Source of the DNA: Bradyrhizobium sp. SK17
GTDB taxonomy: Bacteria; Pseudomonadota; Alphaproteobacteria; Rhizobiales; Xanthobacteraceae
DNA: 64,000 nt
Direction of reading: 5' to 3'
Assembly (NCBI RefSeq): GCF_002831585.1
Contig: NZ_CP025113.1
Coordinates: forward strand, 1,984,001 to 2,048,000
Below, in pieces: positions 1-10,375 of this stretch (positions are counted from its first letter, which is position 1; each line of letters begins with the position of its first letter). Made by a program: the position numbers and the translations under genes. Below the pieces are notes generated by a model. The model ran no database searches, had not been told where the DNA came from, and saw only the letters and a list, made by a program, of their open reading frames with translations.

Positions 1-18
1 GACACGGAACCACCTGAC

Positions 19-447
19 ATGACGATTGACCGATTCGGCGTACGCCTGGGCTTTGCGTTTCTGGCGACCGTTTTTGTCGTGCCCTGCGCGGTGGCGCAGC
101 AGAGCGATGCGCCGCAGAAGCCCGGCAAGATGATTCGGGCCGGCGACGTGCTGTCGGGGGAACTCAGCGCGATGAAGGTGCGTGACGCCAAGAACCGCGG
201 CAAGCGCGTCGCAACCTACCAGATCACCAGCGAGCCGCGCCGCCTGCCGCCGCCGAACGGTCTCTGCAATCTGGAGACCGGGCCGGAAACCTTCCAGCTG
301 ATTCCAACCAACGACGCCCAGGCCGCGCAGCTCAAGAGTCTCTCCGGCAAGGCCATCTCGGTGAAGGTCGACGAGATCGCCTGCGCCCAGGACGCCGGTC
401 AGATGAGCGAAGCCATCGTCACCAAGTGGAGCGTTGTGGCCAAGTAG
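19..447 (+). CDS. Exported hypothetical protein
   Basis: A 142-residue protein with a clear Sec signal peptide: charged start, hydrophobic stretch at residues 9-20, and a likely cleavage after the AVA at residue 26. The mature part is about 116 residues, has two cysteines (in GLCNL and EIACA) and no enzyme motif that I recognise. A periplasmic location is likely. It stands alone: the next gene is on the opposite strand and a palindromic repeat follows it. I do not recognise the family; it looks like a small conserved hypothetical of Bradyrhizobium-type genomes. Confidence 0.65.
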   Translation: MTIDRFGVRLGFAFLATVFVVPCAVAQQSDAPQKPGKMIRAGDVLSGELSAMKVRDAKNRGKRVATYQITSEPRRLPPPNGLCNLETGPETFQLIPTNDAQAAQLKSLSGKAISVKVDEIACAQDAGQMSEAIVTKWSVVAK

Positions 448-476
448 GTCTGATCGAATCGAGAACCATCCGCATC

Positions 477-590
477 GTCGTCCTGGCGAAAGCCAGGAGC
501 CGTTACCCCAACTGTCGGTTGTTGCGCGGCGCTGCGGCCAGAATCCCTTCACAACCAGGTGCGGTGGGTCCTGGCTTTCGCCAGGACGAC
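477..590. repeat. Palindromic intergenic repeat, 22-bp perfect arms
   Basis: The arm at 477-498 is exactly the reverse complement of the arm at 569-590, around a spacer of about 70 bp. Each arm is itself hairpin-prone (CCTGGC-GAAA-GCCAGG). It lies between two genes that converge on it, so it may also serve as a transcription end in both directions. The same arm sequence recurs around the IS30 element at 9219 and 10354. Confidence 0.8.
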
Positions 591-600
591 GCGGGGAGAG

Positions 601-1968
601 CTAAACCCGCACCGGCCCCAGCTCGTCAAAATGTCCGCGCCGTTGCAGCCAGGCCAGCAGGATCAGGCTCGGGATCGCGACCAGCACGCAGATCACGAAG
701 AAGGTTTGCCAGCCGACCGCCTTGGCGACATAGCCCGCGCCCGATGACAGATAGGTGCGGCCGACCGCCGCGAGCGCGGTCAGCAGCGCGTACTGGGTCG
801 CGGTGTGCAGCGGGTTGCGGCACAGCGCCGAGAGATAGGCGACGAAGATCACGGTGCCGATCGCGCTGGTGAAATTCTCCGCGGTGATCGCCAGCGCCAG
901 CGCCCATTGATCGACGCCGACATGCGCGAGCCAGGAGAAGGAGAGGTTGGCGACCGCCTGCAACACGCCGCCGATCCACAGGCTCTGCGCAAGCGAATAG
1001 CGCCGCGCGACGAAGCCACCGGCAAAGCCGCCGATCAGGGTTGCGGCAAGGCCGACACCTTTCACGATCGCGGCGTAATCGACCTTGGAGAAGCCGATGT
1101 CGATCACGAATGGCGCGGTCATGGTGCCCGAGAACGCGTCGGTGAATTTGAACAGCACCACGAAAGCGAGCGCCGCGAACGCGTCCTTGCGGCTGAGGAA
1201 CTCGGAGAACGCGCCGAGCGCCGCGCGCAGCACGCGTTCGGCCGCGTTCTGCGCGTGCGTGGCGGCCTCCGCGCTTTTCGATTGGGTAGGCTCGGTCGCG
1301 GCCAGCGCGGTGACGATGCCGATCACGACCAGCGCGGCCATCACCACATAGCCCCACATCCACGCCGACGGACGCGCTATTCCCGCAGACTCGAATCCGC
1401 TGACGATGAACAGCGCGCCCGCGGTCGAGACCAGCATGCCGACGCGATAGGCCGCGACATAGGACGCCATGCCGGCGGCCTGCTCGCTTTCGGGCAGGCT
1501 TTCGACGCGGAAGGCATCGACCACGATGTCCTGGGTCGACGAGGCGGTGGCGACGAGCAGCGCGGCAAAGGCCGCGAACCACGGTGAGCGCGCCGGATCG
1601 GCCATCGCCAGCACCAGGATCGTCACGATCAGCAACAGCTGCGAGAGCAGCAGCCAGCCGCGACGGCGTCCGAAGATTTGCGTGAACAGCGGCACATGCA
1701 GCGCATCGACCAGCGGCGCCCAGAGGAATTTCAGCGTGTAGGGCGTGCCGATCAGCGCCAGCAGCCCGATGGTGCCGAGATCGACCCCGGCCTCCTTCAT
1801 CCACACCTGCAGCGTCGAGCCGGACAGCGCCAGCGGCAACCCCGAGGAGAAACCGAGCAGCAGCACGATCAGCACCCGCGGCTGCAAGTACACGGCGAAG
1901 CTGTCGCGCCAGGAGCTGGCGGCGGGCGGCGACTTTTCCGGTGTGGCGGCGGCGTCGGGGGCGGTCAT
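601..1968 (-). CDS. ampG: AmpG-like muropeptide permease (MFS)
   Basis: A 455-residue inner-membrane transporter with about 12 hydrophobic segments. The N-terminal GFSSGLPLALSGSTLQVWM and the following GTPYTLKFLWAPLVD are characteristic of AmpG permeases, which import anhydromuropeptides from the periplasm for cell-wall recycling. The length is slightly below E. coli AmpG (about 490). It sits alone between palindromic repeats, with no beta-lactamase or other recycling gene beside it. The family call is firm; the exact substrate is inferred from the family. Confidence 0.85.
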   Translation of the reverse strand: MTAPDAAATPEKSPPAASSWRDSFAVYLQPRVLIVLLLGFSSGLPLALSGSTLQVWMKEAGVDLGTIGLLALIGTPYTLKFLWAPLVDALHVPLFTQIFGRRRGWLLLSQLLLIVTILVLAMADPARSPWFAAFAALLVATASSTQDIVVDAFRVESLPESEQAAGMASYVAAYRVGMLVSTAGALFIVSGFESAGIARPSAWMWGYVVMAALVVIGIVTALAATEPTQSKSAEAATHAQNAAERVLRAALGAFSEFLSRKDAFAALAFVVLFKFTDAFSGTMTAPFVIDIGFSKVDYAAIVKGVGLAATLIGGFAGGFVARRYSLAQSLWIGGVLQAVANLSFSWLAHVGVDQWALALAITAENFTSAIGTVIFVAYLSALCRNPLHTATQYALLTALAAVGRTYLSSGAGYVAKAVGWQTFFVICVLVAIPSLILLAWLQRRGHFDELGPVRV

Positions 1969-1987
1969 CTATCCCATCGTGAGGTCA

Positions 1988-2080
1988 TCGTCCGCGAAGG
2001 CGGACGATCCAGTACTCCGTGACGGCAGCGCCCAGCAACCGACGTCTCGGCGTACTGGATGCCCCGCCTTCGCGGGGCAT
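1988..2080. repeat. Compound palindromic repeat (two hairpins in an outer inverted repeat)
   Basis: The first hairpin is TCGTCCGC/GCGGACGA (1988-1995 with 2000-2007, GAAG loop). The second is ATGCCCCGC/GCGGGGCAT (2059-2067 with 2072-2080, CTTC loop). ATCCAGTAC at 2007-2015 pairs with GTACTGGAT at 2052-2060, closing a cloverleaf-like structure. It lies directly downstream (minus strand) of the GIY-YIG gene and upstream of ampG. Confidence 0.8.
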
Positions 2081-2088
2081 GACAACAC

Positions 2089-2388
2089 CTAGCCACTGGC
2101 GATCGTTGGATACAAGTCTTCCCAATTTGGATTGCCTTCTTCGATCAAGCGGATCTTCCACGCTCGATTCCACTTCTTCAGCCTCTTCTCACGGCGAATC
2201 GCATTCTCAGGATCATCGAATATTTCGAAATAAACCAGCCTCACGACGCCGTACTTCCCGGTGAAGCCTTCGACCAATTTCAGTTTGTGCTCGCCGACTC
2301 TTCGGATGAGGTCATTTGTCACACCGATGTAGAGCGTGCCACCGATGCGGCTAGCAAGGATGTAGACGTAGAAGCTGCGCGTTCCCAA
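2089..2388 (-). CDS. Small GIY-YIG nuclease-domain protein
   Basis: A single-domain 99-residue protein. The N-terminal YVYILAS and LYIGVTNDLIRR match the GIY-YIG core, followed by EH and the conserved E of FEIFDDPENAIRREKRLKKW. Its length matches the UPF0213/YhbQ-like group of stand-alone GIY-YIG proteins, whose biological role is poorly defined. Hairpins sharing a TACTGGAT...ATGACA framework flank the gene on both sides (2051-2085 and 2404-2437), which raises the possibility that gene and repeat travel together. The domain call is secure; the function is not. Confidence 0.85.
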   Translation of the reverse strand: MGTRSFYVYILASRIGGTLYIGVTNDLIRRVGEHKLKLVEGFTGKYGVVRLVYFEIFDDPENAIRREKRLKKWNRAWKIRLIEEGNPNWEDLYPTIASG

Positions 2389-2410
2389 TTGCGGCCTCTG
2401 GGATACTGGA

Positions 2411-2431
2411 TCGCCCGATCAAGTCGGGCGA
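2411..2431. repeat. Hairpin repeat upstream of the GIY-YIG gene
   Basis: TCGCCCGA (2411-2418) pairs with TCGGGCGA (2424-2431) around a TCAAG loop. It is preceded by TACTGGA and followed by TGACACC, the same framework and orientation as the hairpin at 2059-2080 on the other side of the GIY-YIG gene. Confidence 0.7.
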
Positions 2432-2480
2432 TGACACCGACTGGGTGGCGCGAGCGCCAAACAAACTTCTAAAGCGCCCC

Positions 2481-3701
2481 TCACTCCCCCGCCTGTAGCT
2501 TGCGCGGGGCGGGGAACAGGTCGGTCGTGCCGCTTTTGACGAAGCGCGGCACCTCGATCGGGGTCTCGGACTTGCTGAAGTCGAGCTCCTCGATGCGGCC
2601 GGCGCGCTTCTCGATCTTGTCGGCGGAGATCAGGATCTGCCGCACGTCCTCGTTCACGTGGCCGAAATGGGTTTGCAGCTTCAGCACGCGGTCGCGCAAA
2701 CGGCCGAGATCGTCGCCGAGATGCATCACCTCGTTGCGGATCTGGTCGGCGGCGTCGCGGATGCGGGCGTCCTTCAGGATCTGCTGCATCACCTGGATCG
2801 CCAGCATCAAAAGCGACGGCGATACCAGCACGACGCGGGCGCGATAGGCCTTCTGGATCACGTCGTCGAAGCCGTCATGGATTTCAGCATAGACCGATTC
2901 CGAGGGCACGAACATCAGCGCGGTGTCCTGGGTCTCGCCCGGGATCAGGTACTTCTCCGCGATGTCGCTGACATGCTTGAGCACATCGGTGCGCAATCGC
3001 TGGCTGGCGAATTTGCGCTCCTCGTCGCTGCGTGCATCGTGCAGCGCGGTCATCGCCTCCAGCGGAAATTTGGCGTCGATGCAGAGCGGGCGCTGATCGG
3101 GCAGGAACACCACGCAGTCCGGCCGCTTGCCCGTGGTCAGCGTGTACTGAAACTCGAACGAGCCCTTCGGCATGCCGTCCTGGACGATCGCTTCCATCCG
3201 CGCCTGGCCGAACGCGCCGCGCGACTGCTTGTTGGCGAGCACGTCGCGCAAGGTCGTGACCTGGGTGGTGAGCTCGTTGAGGTTCTTGTGGGCGTGGTCG
3301 ATGATGCCGAGCCGCTCATGCAGCACGCGCAGCGAATCCATCGTGTTGCGGGTGGATTGTTCCATCGACTGGCCGACCCGGTGGGTCACCGAATCCAGCC
3401 GCTCGTTGACCGCGCGGGCCATCTCGGCCTGGCGACCGGCGAGCGCCTGCGCGAAGGCGTCGACCTTGGCGTCGACCCGCCCGGAGGATTCGCTCTGCGC
3501 CCGCAGCATGTCGGCGAGCCGTTCCTCCAGCTCGTCGGCGCGAATGGCCTGGGCCATCGCCAGTTCCGCGCCGCGCCGGCTGCCGCGCGCGATCACCACG
3601 GCGATCGCAAACAGCAGGATCAGCGCCAGCGCGCCGAGGCCGATCAGGGCGTCGGAGACGCGGACCGGAAGGTCGCCAATCGTGAGCAGAATCTCGTTCA
3701 T
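2481..3701 (-). CDS. rmuC: DNA recombination protein RmuC family
   Basis: A 406-residue protein with one N-terminal membrane anchor (residues about 15-35), a long coiled-coil stretch, and the conserved RmuC C-terminal domain. That domain includes the region around FEFQYTL, RPDCVVFLPDQRPLCIDAKFP and MFVPSESVYAEI. RmuC proteins limit rearrangements at inverted repeats and resemble PD-(D/E)XK nucleases. The frame is open 51 codons further upstream, but that part is low-quality coding sequence and MNEILLTIGDLP gives the expected membrane-anchored start. It is divergent from def. Confidence 0.88.
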   Translation of the reverse strand: MNEILLTIGDLPVRVSDALIGLGALALILLFAIAVVIARGSRRGAELAMAQAIRADELEERLADMLRAQSESSGRVDAKVDAFAQALAGRQAEMARAVNERLDSVTHRVGQSMEQSTRNTMDSLRVLHERLGIIDHAHKNLNELTTQVTTLRDVLANKQSRGAFGQARMEAIVQDGMPKGSFEFQYTLTTGKRPDCVVFLPDQRPLCIDAKFPLEAMTALHDARSDEERKFASQRLRTDVLKHVSDIAEKYLIPGETQDTALMFVPSESVYAEIHDGFDDVIQKAYRARVVLVSPSLLMLAIQVMQQILKDARIRDAADQIRNEVMHLGDDLGRLRDRVLKLQTHFGHVNEDVRQILISADKIEKRAGRIEELDFSKSETPIEVPRFVKSGTTDLFPAPRKLQAGE

Positions 3702-3871
3702 GCCGCCAGTTGTAGCCGATTCGCGGCCGGGCACGAACGAAGAGGGAACGTTTGCGGTAAATGTTGTCCTGATTGGCCTGGTTAAGCCCGCGTGAAGAAA
3801 CGTGGTTAACGTTGTCTGAATGGGTTCCGGGGCGCATTGACCCCATGAGGTCACCGGCTTAAATCGCCGCC

Positions 3872-4399
3872 ATGGCTTTAAGAGAAATCATCATCCTGCC
3901 GGACAAGCAGTTGCGGCTGGTGTCGAAACCGATCGAGAAGGTGACGCCGGAGATCCGCAAGCTCGCCGACGACATGCTCGAGACCATGTATGACGCGCCC
4001 GGCATCGGGCTGGCGGCGATCCAGGTCGCGCAGCCGCTGCGGCTGATCACCATGGACCTCGCCAAGCGCGACGAGAACGGCGAGACCACGCCGCAGCCGC
4101 GGGTGTTCATCAACCCGGAGATCATCTCGCATTCGGAAGAGCTGTCGGTCTACGAAGAGGGCTGCCTGTCGATCCCCGAATATTACGAGGAGGTCGAGCG
4201 CCCGGCGCGGGTGCGGCTGCGCTTCACCGACCTCGACGGCAAGCTGCATGAGGAAGATGCCGAGGGGCTCTACGCCACCTGCATCCAGCACGAGATCGAC
4301 CATCTCAACGGCGTGCTGTTCGTGGACTATCTGTCGAAGCTGAAGCGCGACCGCGTGTTCAAGAAGTTCGAGAAGGCCGCCAAGCGCGCGGCTGAGTAG
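3872..4399 (+). CDS. def: Peptide deformylase
   Basis: A 175-residue cytoplasmic metalloenzyme that removes the formyl group from nascent protein N-termini. All three family motifs are present: GIGLAAIQV (residues 44-52), EGCLS (96-100) and HEIDH (140-144). C98, H140 and H144 are the metal ligands and the Glu is catalytic. It comes before fmt and truA on the same strand, so the formylation and deformylation genes are neighbours as in many bacteria. A hairpin repeat lies between def and fmt. Confidence 0.97.
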   Translation: MALREIIILPDKQLRLVSKPIEKVTPEIRKLADDMLETMYDAPGIGLAAIQVAQPLRLITMDLAKRDENGETTPQPRVFINPEIISHSEELSVYEEGCLSIPEYYEEVERPARVRLRFTDLDGKLHEEDAEGLYATCIQHEIDHLNGVLFVDYLSKLKRDRVFKKFEKAAKRAAE

Positions 4400-4414
4400 C
4401 AACGCTCATTCGCC

Positions 4415-4443
4415 GTCATGCCCGGGACAAGCCCGGCCATGAC
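4415..4443. repeat. Hairpin repeat between def and fmt
   Basis: A 12-bp stem with one mismatch: GTCATGCCCGGG (4415-4426) against CCCGGCCATGAC (4432-4443), loop ACAAG. It belongs to the same family as the hairpins at 13651 and 2411. No T-run follows, so it is not a standard intrinsic terminator. Confidence 0.65.
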
Positions 4444-4475
4444 GGAGACCTCCAACTCCTTCCGAGCTTGACCGC

Positions 4476-5411
4476 ATGCCTCTTCGCCTGATCTTCATGG
4501 GCACGCCTGATTTCGCGGTGCCGACGCTGCTGGAACTGGTCGCCCATGGCCATGAGGTCGTGGCGGTCTACACCCGCGCGCCGAAGCCCGGCGGGCGGCG
4601 CGGCCTGCAATTGCAGCCGACGCCGGTCGAGCAGGAGGCGCGGCGGCTCGGAATTCCCGTGCTGACGCCGAAGACGCTCAGGACCGCGGAGGCGCTTGAA
4701 GCGTTTCGCGCCCACGACGCCGATGCCGCCGTCGTCGTGGCCTATGGCATGATCCTGCCGCAGGCCATTCTCGATGCGCCGAAGCTCGGCTGCTTCAACC
4801 TGCACGCCTCGCTGTTGCCGCGCTGGCGCGGCGCCGCGCCGATCAACCGCGCCATCATGGCCGGCGATGCCGAGAGCGGCGTGATGGTGATGAAGATGGA
4901 TGTCGGCCTCGACACCGGCGATGTCGCGATGGCCGAGCGGCTGCCGATCACCGACAGCATGACGGCATCCGACCTGCACGACGCGCTGGCGCCGCTCGGC
5001 GCCGATCTGATGGTGAGGGCGATGGGCGCGTTGCAGCGTGGCGGCTTGCAGCTGACCGGGCAGAGCGAGGATGGCGTCACCTACGCGGCCAAGATCGAGA
5101 AGGCCGAGGCGCGGATCGACTGGACGCGGCCGGCGCACGCGGTGCTGCGACACATCCACGGGCTGTCGCCATTCCCCGGCGCCTGGTGCGAGCTCGCCGG
5201 CGAGGGCGAGCCGGTGCGGCTGAAGATCCTGCGCTGCGAGCTGGCGAAAGGTTCGGGCCAGCCCGGTGACGTGCTCGACGACGATCTTGCGATCGCCTGC
5301 GGCGACGGCGCGGTGCGGATTCTCGAGCTGCAACGCGCCGGCAAGGGGCCGATGAAGGCGGCGGACTTCCTGCGCGGCACGCCGCTGAAGCCGCCGGCGC
5401 GGCTGACCTGA
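4476..5411 (+). CDS. fmt: Methionyl-tRNA formyltransferase
   Basis: A 311-residue enzyme that formylates initiator Met-tRNA using 10-formyl-THF. The N-terminal [11 protein letters not shown], the active-site segment [18 protein letters not shown] (the Asn and His of NLH) and the Asp in [10 protein letters not shown] are all present, and the length matches E. coli Fmt (315). The C-terminal OB-like tRNA-binding domain is complete. Its stop shares one base with the truA start (TGATG), so the two are translationally coupled. Confidence 0.97.
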   Translation: MPLRLIFMGTPDFAVPTLLELVAHGHEVVAVYTRAPKPGGRRGLQLQPTPVEQEARRLGIPVLTPKTLRTAEALEAFRAHDADAAVVVAYGMILPQAILDAPKLGCFNLHASLLPRWRGAAPINRAIMAGDAESGVMVMKMDVGLDTGDVAMAERLPITDSMTASDLHDALAPLGADLMVRAMGALQRGGLQLTGQSEDGVTYAAKIEKAEARIDWTRPAHAVLRHIHGLSPFPGAWCELAGEGEPVRLKILRCELAKGSGQPGDVLDDDLAIACGDGAVRILELQRAGKGPMKAADFLRGTPLKPPARLT

Positions 5412-6148
5412 TGCCGCGCTACAAGCTCACCATCGAATATGACGGCACGCCGTTCTCCGGCTGGCAGATCCAGGACACCGCGCCGACCGTGCAGGGCGCA
5501 CTGGAGACGGCGGTCAAGGCGATCTGCGGCGAGGACGTGCGTGTGCATGGCGCGGGGCGCACCGACGCCGGCGTGCATGCGCGCGGCCAGGTCGCGCATT
5601 GCGACATCGTCAAGCACTTCCCGCCGGGCCGTTTTCGCGACGGGCTGAACGCGCATTTGCGGCCCGATCCGATCGCCGTGCTCGCGGCCGATATCGTGCC
5701 TGACGATTTCGAGGCGCGGTTCTCGGCGATCAAGCGGCATTATCTCTATCGCATCACCAACACCCGCGCGAACCTCGCGCTCGATGTCGGCCGGGTCTGG
5801 CGCGTCCCGCGCGCGCTCGATGCTGATGCGATGCATGACGCCGCGCAGCGCCTGCTCGGCAAGCACGATTTCACCACCTTCCGCGACACCGAGTGCCAGG
5901 CCAAATCGCCGGAGAAGACGCTCGATCAGCTCGACGTCACCCGCGACGGCGATGCGGTGAATATCGTGACGTCGGCGCGCTCATTCCTGCACAGCCAGGT
6001 GCGTTCGATGGTCGGGTCGCTGGTCTGGGTTGGCGAGGGCCGCTGGCGCGCCGACGATCTCGCCGCCGCGCTCGCCGCCCGCAACCGCGCCGCCTGCGGC
6101 CCGGTCGCCCCGCCCGACGGGCTCTATCTGATGCGGGTGGATTATTAG
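5411..6148 (+). CDS. truA: tRNA pseudouridine(38-40) synthase
   Basis: A 245-residue TruA that modifies U38-U40 of tRNA anticodon arms. The catalytic Asp is D52 in the RTDAGVHA motif; DGTPFSGWQ near the start and the FTTFRD segment are also diagnostic. The start codon overlaps the fmt stop by one base. A long inverted repeat lies just downstream, between convergent truA and dapE. Confidence 0.96.
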   Translation: MPRYKLTIEYDGTPFSGWQIQDTAPTVQGALETAVKAICGEDVRVHGAGRTDAGVHARGQVAHCDIVKHFPPGRFRDGLNAHLRPDPIAVLAADIVPDDFEARFSAIKRHYLYRITNTRANLALDVGRVWRVPRALDADAMHDAAQRLLGKHDFTTFRDTECQAKSPEKTLDQLDVTRDGDAVNIVTSARSFLHSQVRSMVGSLVWVGEGRWRADDLAAALAARNRAACGPVAPPDGLYLMRVDY

Positions 6149-6165
6149 GCGGTAAGAGTGATTGC

Positions 6166-6250
6166 GTAGGATGGGTAGAGCGCAGCGAAACCCATCACTT
6201 CGGACCCGCGATGCACATTGATGGGTTTCGCTGCGCTCTACCCATCCTAC
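6166..6250. repeat. 32-bp perfect inverted repeat between truA and dapE
   Basis: The arm at 6166-6197 (begins GTAGGATGGGTAGAGCGCAG) is exactly complementary to the arm at 6219-6250, with a 21-bp loop. It lies between convergent genes and could fold in either transcript. The sequence is of the GTAGGATGGGTAGAGCGCAGCG type that recurs in Bradyrhizobium and Rhodopseudomonas intergenic regions (from memory of the group, not searched here). Confidence 0.9.
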
Positions 6251-6345
6251 AGACTACTGTATCTGGTGCGGGTAGAATACTCGCAGCCCCAATCCCTACT
6301 GTGCATGGGGTTGTTTTCGACTTTTTGTCCAGCCAGCCGGCTGGA

Positions 6346-7500
6346 TCACGCGAAATACCGCTCCAGCACGCCGCGATAGATCCTGGTCAGCTGCTCCAGA
6401 TCGGCGACCGGCGTGCGCTCGTCGATCTGATGCATGGTCTGGCCGACCAGGCCGAACTCGATCACCGGGCAGTAGCTCGAGATGAAGCGCGCATCCGAGG
6501 TGCCGCCCGAGGTGGAGAGCTCCGGCTTGCGGCCGGTGATCTGCTCGATCGCGGCGACCGCGAGGTCGGTGAACGGGCCGGGCTTGGTGACGAACACGTT
6601 CGAGTTCGACGGTATCCAGTCGATGTGGGCGCGGATGCGGTTGCCGCAGGCTTTCGCCAGCCGTTCGTCGACCAGCTGCCGCAGGCTCTCCTGCGTATGA
6701 TTGTCGTTGAAGCGGATGTTGAATTTGGCCCGCGCCTGGCCGGGGATCACGTTGCCCGCGGTGTTGCCGACATCGACGGTGGTGAATTCGAGGTTGCTGG
6801 CCTGGAATTGCGCGCTGCCGTGATCGAGCGGCTCGTCGCTCAGCGCCACGATCAGCCTGGAGATGTCAGGCACCGGGTTCGAGGCGCGGTGCGGATAGGC
6901 GACGTGGCCCTGCACGCCGTCGACGACCAGCGTACCGGATTGCGAGCCGCGCCGGCCGATCTTGATCATGTCGCCGAGCACCTCGACATTCGACGGCTCG
7001 CCGAGCACGCAATGGTCGAATTTCTCGCCGCGCTCGGCGCACCATTTCAGCAGCTTGACGGTGCCGTTGATCGAGACGTCCTCCTCGTCGCCGGTGATCA
7101 GGAAGGAGATCGAGCCCTTTGGTTGACCGTCGTGCTCGCTGAGATATTGCAGCACCGCGGCGACGCTACAGGCGATGCCACCCTTCATGTCGACGGCGCC
7201 GCGGCCGTAGAGATAGCCGTCCTTGACCTCGCCGGAGAACGCGCCGAGCGTCCACGCCGCTTCATCGCCGGGCGGCACCACGTCGGTATGCCCGGCAAAA
7301 GTGATATGCGGCGCCGAGTTGCCGATGCGGGCGTAGAGATTGTCGACATCGGCGGTGCCGGGCTCGGAGAAGGTCACGCGATGGACCTCGAAGCCTGCGG
7401 TTTTCAATAAATTTTCGAGAACGCCAAGCGCGCCGGCATCGGCCGGGGTGACGGACGGGCAGCGAACCAGATCGCGGGTAATCGAGACAGCATCACTCAT
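6346..7500 (-). CDS. dapE: Succinyl-diaminopimelate desuccinylase
   Basis: A 384-residue M20-family metallohydrolase of lysine/diaminopimelate synthesis, releasing L,L-DAP and succinate. Metal and catalytic residues are visible: H71 and D73 in [11 protein letters not shown]104 in GAVDMKGG, and E139-E140 in ITGDEEDVS. Length matches the family. It lies just downstream of dapD on the same strand (about 65 bp gap), so the two succinylase-branch genes are probably co-transcribed. Confidence 0.96.
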   Translation of the reverse strand: MSDAVSITRDLVRCPSVTPADAGALGVLENLLKTAGFEVHRVTFSEPGTADVDNLYARIGNSAPHITFAGHTDVVPPGDEAAWTLGAFSGEVKDGYLYGRGAVDMKGGIACSVAAVLQYLSEHDGQPKGSISFLITGDEEDVSINGTVKLLKWCAERGEKFDHCVLGEPSNVEVLGDMIKIGRRGSQSGTLVVDGVQGHVAYPHRASNPVPDISRLIVALSDEPLDHGSAQFQASNLEFTTVDVGNTAGNVIPGQARAKFNIRFNDNHTQESLRQLVDERLAKACGNRIRAHIDWIPSNSNVFVTKPGPFTDLAVAAIEQITGRKPELSTSGGTSDARFISSYCPVIEFGLVGQTMHQIDERTPVADLEQLTRIYRGVLERYFA

Positions 7501-7564
7501 GCGTTCCGCTTAACACGTCACGGCGCGGATGGGCCAGCCTTGTTCGCTGTGTCGCAGCCGCCGA

Positions 7565-8410
<846 letters not shown>

Positions 8411-8451
8411 CGCAGCGATCCTTGGGCCTATCGTGAGCTTCGGGGTAATGG

Positions 8452-8469
8452 TCCCGGCCTGCGCCGGGA
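8452..8469. repeat. Short hairpin repeat upstream of dapD
   Basis: TCCCGGC (8452-8458) pairs with GCCGGGA (8463-8469) around CTGC, followed by TGAC. It is the same family as the other GGCCGGG/ATGAC hairpins in the first 14 kb, and sits in the gap between the HAD gene and dapD. Confidence 0.55.
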
Positions 8470-8483
8470 TGACGTGGGAGAGA

Positions 8484-9173
8484 TCAGGGCTTCAACCGCT
8501 GCAAGAACCCGGTGAGGTCGTCGGTGACATGATCGACATGAGCAGCGTCGCGGCCTTCGAGCTCCCAGGTCTCGCGTACCACCTCCCGGCTGCCGTCGGG
8601 CACCACCAGCACGGTGGTCATGCCGAGTTCATGTGGCACCACCAGGTTGCGCGCGAGGTCCTCGAACATCGCGGCTTTCGTCGGGTCGACGTCGTGCAGC
8701 CTGAGGAATTTCTGGTAGGTCTGCGGCGCCGGCTTCGGTTCGAGATCGGCGGCGATGATGTCGAACACGCCGTCGAAATGGTTGCCGATGCCGAGCCGGC
8801 CCAGCACCGCATCGACATGGTCGACCGAGCCGTTGGTCAGAATCAATTTGCGCCCGGGCAGCTTTTCGATCGCGGCTCCCATCGCCGGATTCGGCTCGAG
8901 CGGCGAGTGGTCGATCTTGTGCACATAGGCGAGATAGTCGTCCGCCTGCACGCCATGCTCGGTCATCATGCCGCGCATCGTGGTGCCGTAGCGCAGGTAA
9001 TAGTCCTTCTGTAGCCGCCGTGCCTCCTCGGGCGAGATGTTCAGCCAGTTGCTGACGAATTCGCCGATCCGCGCGTCGACCTGCTGCCACAGATTGACGT
9101 GGTGCGGGTACAGCGTGTTGTCGAGATCGAACACCCAGGTCTCGACGTCGGAGAAGTTGCGCGGAGTTTTCAT
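8484..9173 (-). CDS. HAD-family pyrimidine 5'-nucleotidase-like hydrolase
   Basis: A 229-residue HAD-superfamily protein. Motif I is FDLDNTLYP (D16 nucleophile, D18), motif II is the T of [10 protein letters not shown], the Lys is in EPKPAPQTY, and motif IV is the D of [14 protein letters not shown] and the overall pattern fit the Sdt1/pyrimidine 5'-nucleotidase subgroup that dephosphorylates UMP/CMP. I start it at 9173, where GGAGGG lies eight bases upstream; an upstream in-frame extension runs into repeat DNA. It neighbours dapD and argB as in related genomes. Confidence 0.85.
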   Translation of the reverse strand: MKTPRNFSDVETWVFDLDNTLYPHHVNLWQQVDARIGEFVSNWLNISPEEARRLQKDYYLRYGTTMRGMMTEHGVQADDYLAYVHKIDHSPLEPNPAMGAAIEKLPGRKLILTNGSVDHVDAVLGRLGIGNHFDGVFDIIAADLEPKPAPQTYQKFLRLHDVDPTKAAMFEDLARNLVVPHELGMTTVLVVPDGSREVVRETWELEGRDAAHVDHVTDDLTGFLQRLKP

Positions 9174-9218
9174 TATGTCCCTCCAACGTTCAGCGCGAAC
9201 GTCGCCATGCTCTCCGGC

Positions 9219-10375
9219 GTCGTCCTGGCGAAAGCCAGGACCCACACCGCGGAATCCATCAATAAGGCACGATGCCCGTCGTTCTTCGCCAAACGCAGTC
9301 TTGTGGTTATGGGTCCCCTGAGTTCACAAACGAAGTGCAACACTTCCATCTGGAGGTGTTGCCATGGGGCGGACTTACAAGCAGCTCTGCCTGGAGGAGC
9401 GATGCGAGATTGCCAGGCTTTCGGCCGGTGGTAGCTCGATCCGGCAAATCGCGGCAGCTTTGGATCGCCCGCCATCAACGATCTCTCGGGAGCTGAACCG
9501 CAATTCTGGCGTTCAGGTCGGTTACAAGCCCAGCTATGCCCAGCAACAGATGCGAGCGCGGCGCTGGACGGGCTCTCGCCTCGAACGAGAGCCCGGCCTG
9601 CGCCGCGCGGTGTTGGAACGTCTTGGTCGGGGCTGGTCGCCCGAGCAGGTCGCCGGCCGGCTGGCGCGTGAGCACGGCCGCAGGGTGATCTCCTATGAGA
9701 GCATCTACCGCTTCATCTATGCCCAGCTCACCCGCACCTCGGACTTCAGCTGGCGACGCTATTTGCCGCGCGGCAAGAGCAAGCGCGGTCGTCGCGGCAA
9801 GCGGGGCGGCAGTCCCGCAAGCTTCATCGAAGGCCGTGTTTCGCTGGATCAGCGTCCCATCGAGGTCGCCGATCGCAAGACCCCGGGCCATTGGGAGGCC
9901 GACCTCATGATGTTCTCCAAATACGGTCAGCAGATCTTGGCCGTGCATGAGCGCACCTCCCGCCTGTTGCTCGGCGTCCCCCTCGCAAGCAAGCTCGCCT
10001 CCGGCGTCGCCCACCATCTCGTGCGCCTGTTCGAGGTCCTGCCACAACCGATCCGCCGGACCGTCACCTTCGACAACGGCACCGAGTTCGCAGCTCACCT
10101 TTCCTTGCAAAGCCTCTTGATCAAGACGTTCTTCTGCGATCCCCACGCCCCCTGGCAGAAAGGTGGCATCGAGAACGCCATCGGCCGCATGCGCCGCTTC
10201 ATCCCACGCAACACCGACCTTGAGAAGCTGCCGACCCGCCGCCTTCGCAAGTCCATCGCCGCCTACAACAACACCCCGCGCAAATGCCTTGACTTCAAGA
10301 CCCCGACAGAGGTCTTTGCTGCTCAAGTGTTGCACTTCGAGTGTGAATCCACCTCCTGGCTTTCGCGAGGACGAC
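9219..10375. repeat. Palindromic repeat split by the IS30 insertion
   Basis: The left arm at 9219-9240 is identical to the arm at 477-498. The right arm at 10354-10375 is its reverse complement with one mismatch. In the intact copy (477-590) the arms lie about 70 bp apart; here 1.03 kb of insertion sequence separates them. This is direct evidence that the IS landed inside a pre-existing repeat. Confidence 0.8.
9319..10351 (+). mobile_element. IS30-family insertion sequence
   Basis: The terminal inverted repeats are about 27 bp. The left end starts TGAGTTCACAAACGAAGTGC at 9319 and the complement of the right end starts TGGATTCACACTCGAAGTGC at 10351, with four mismatches. CC abuts both ends (9317-9318 and 10352-10353) and may be a 2-bp target duplication, as IS30 elements make. 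Exact ends are my best fit; the core 23-bp match (9323-9345 with 10325-10347, two mismatches) is certain. It carries one transposase. Confidence 0.8.
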
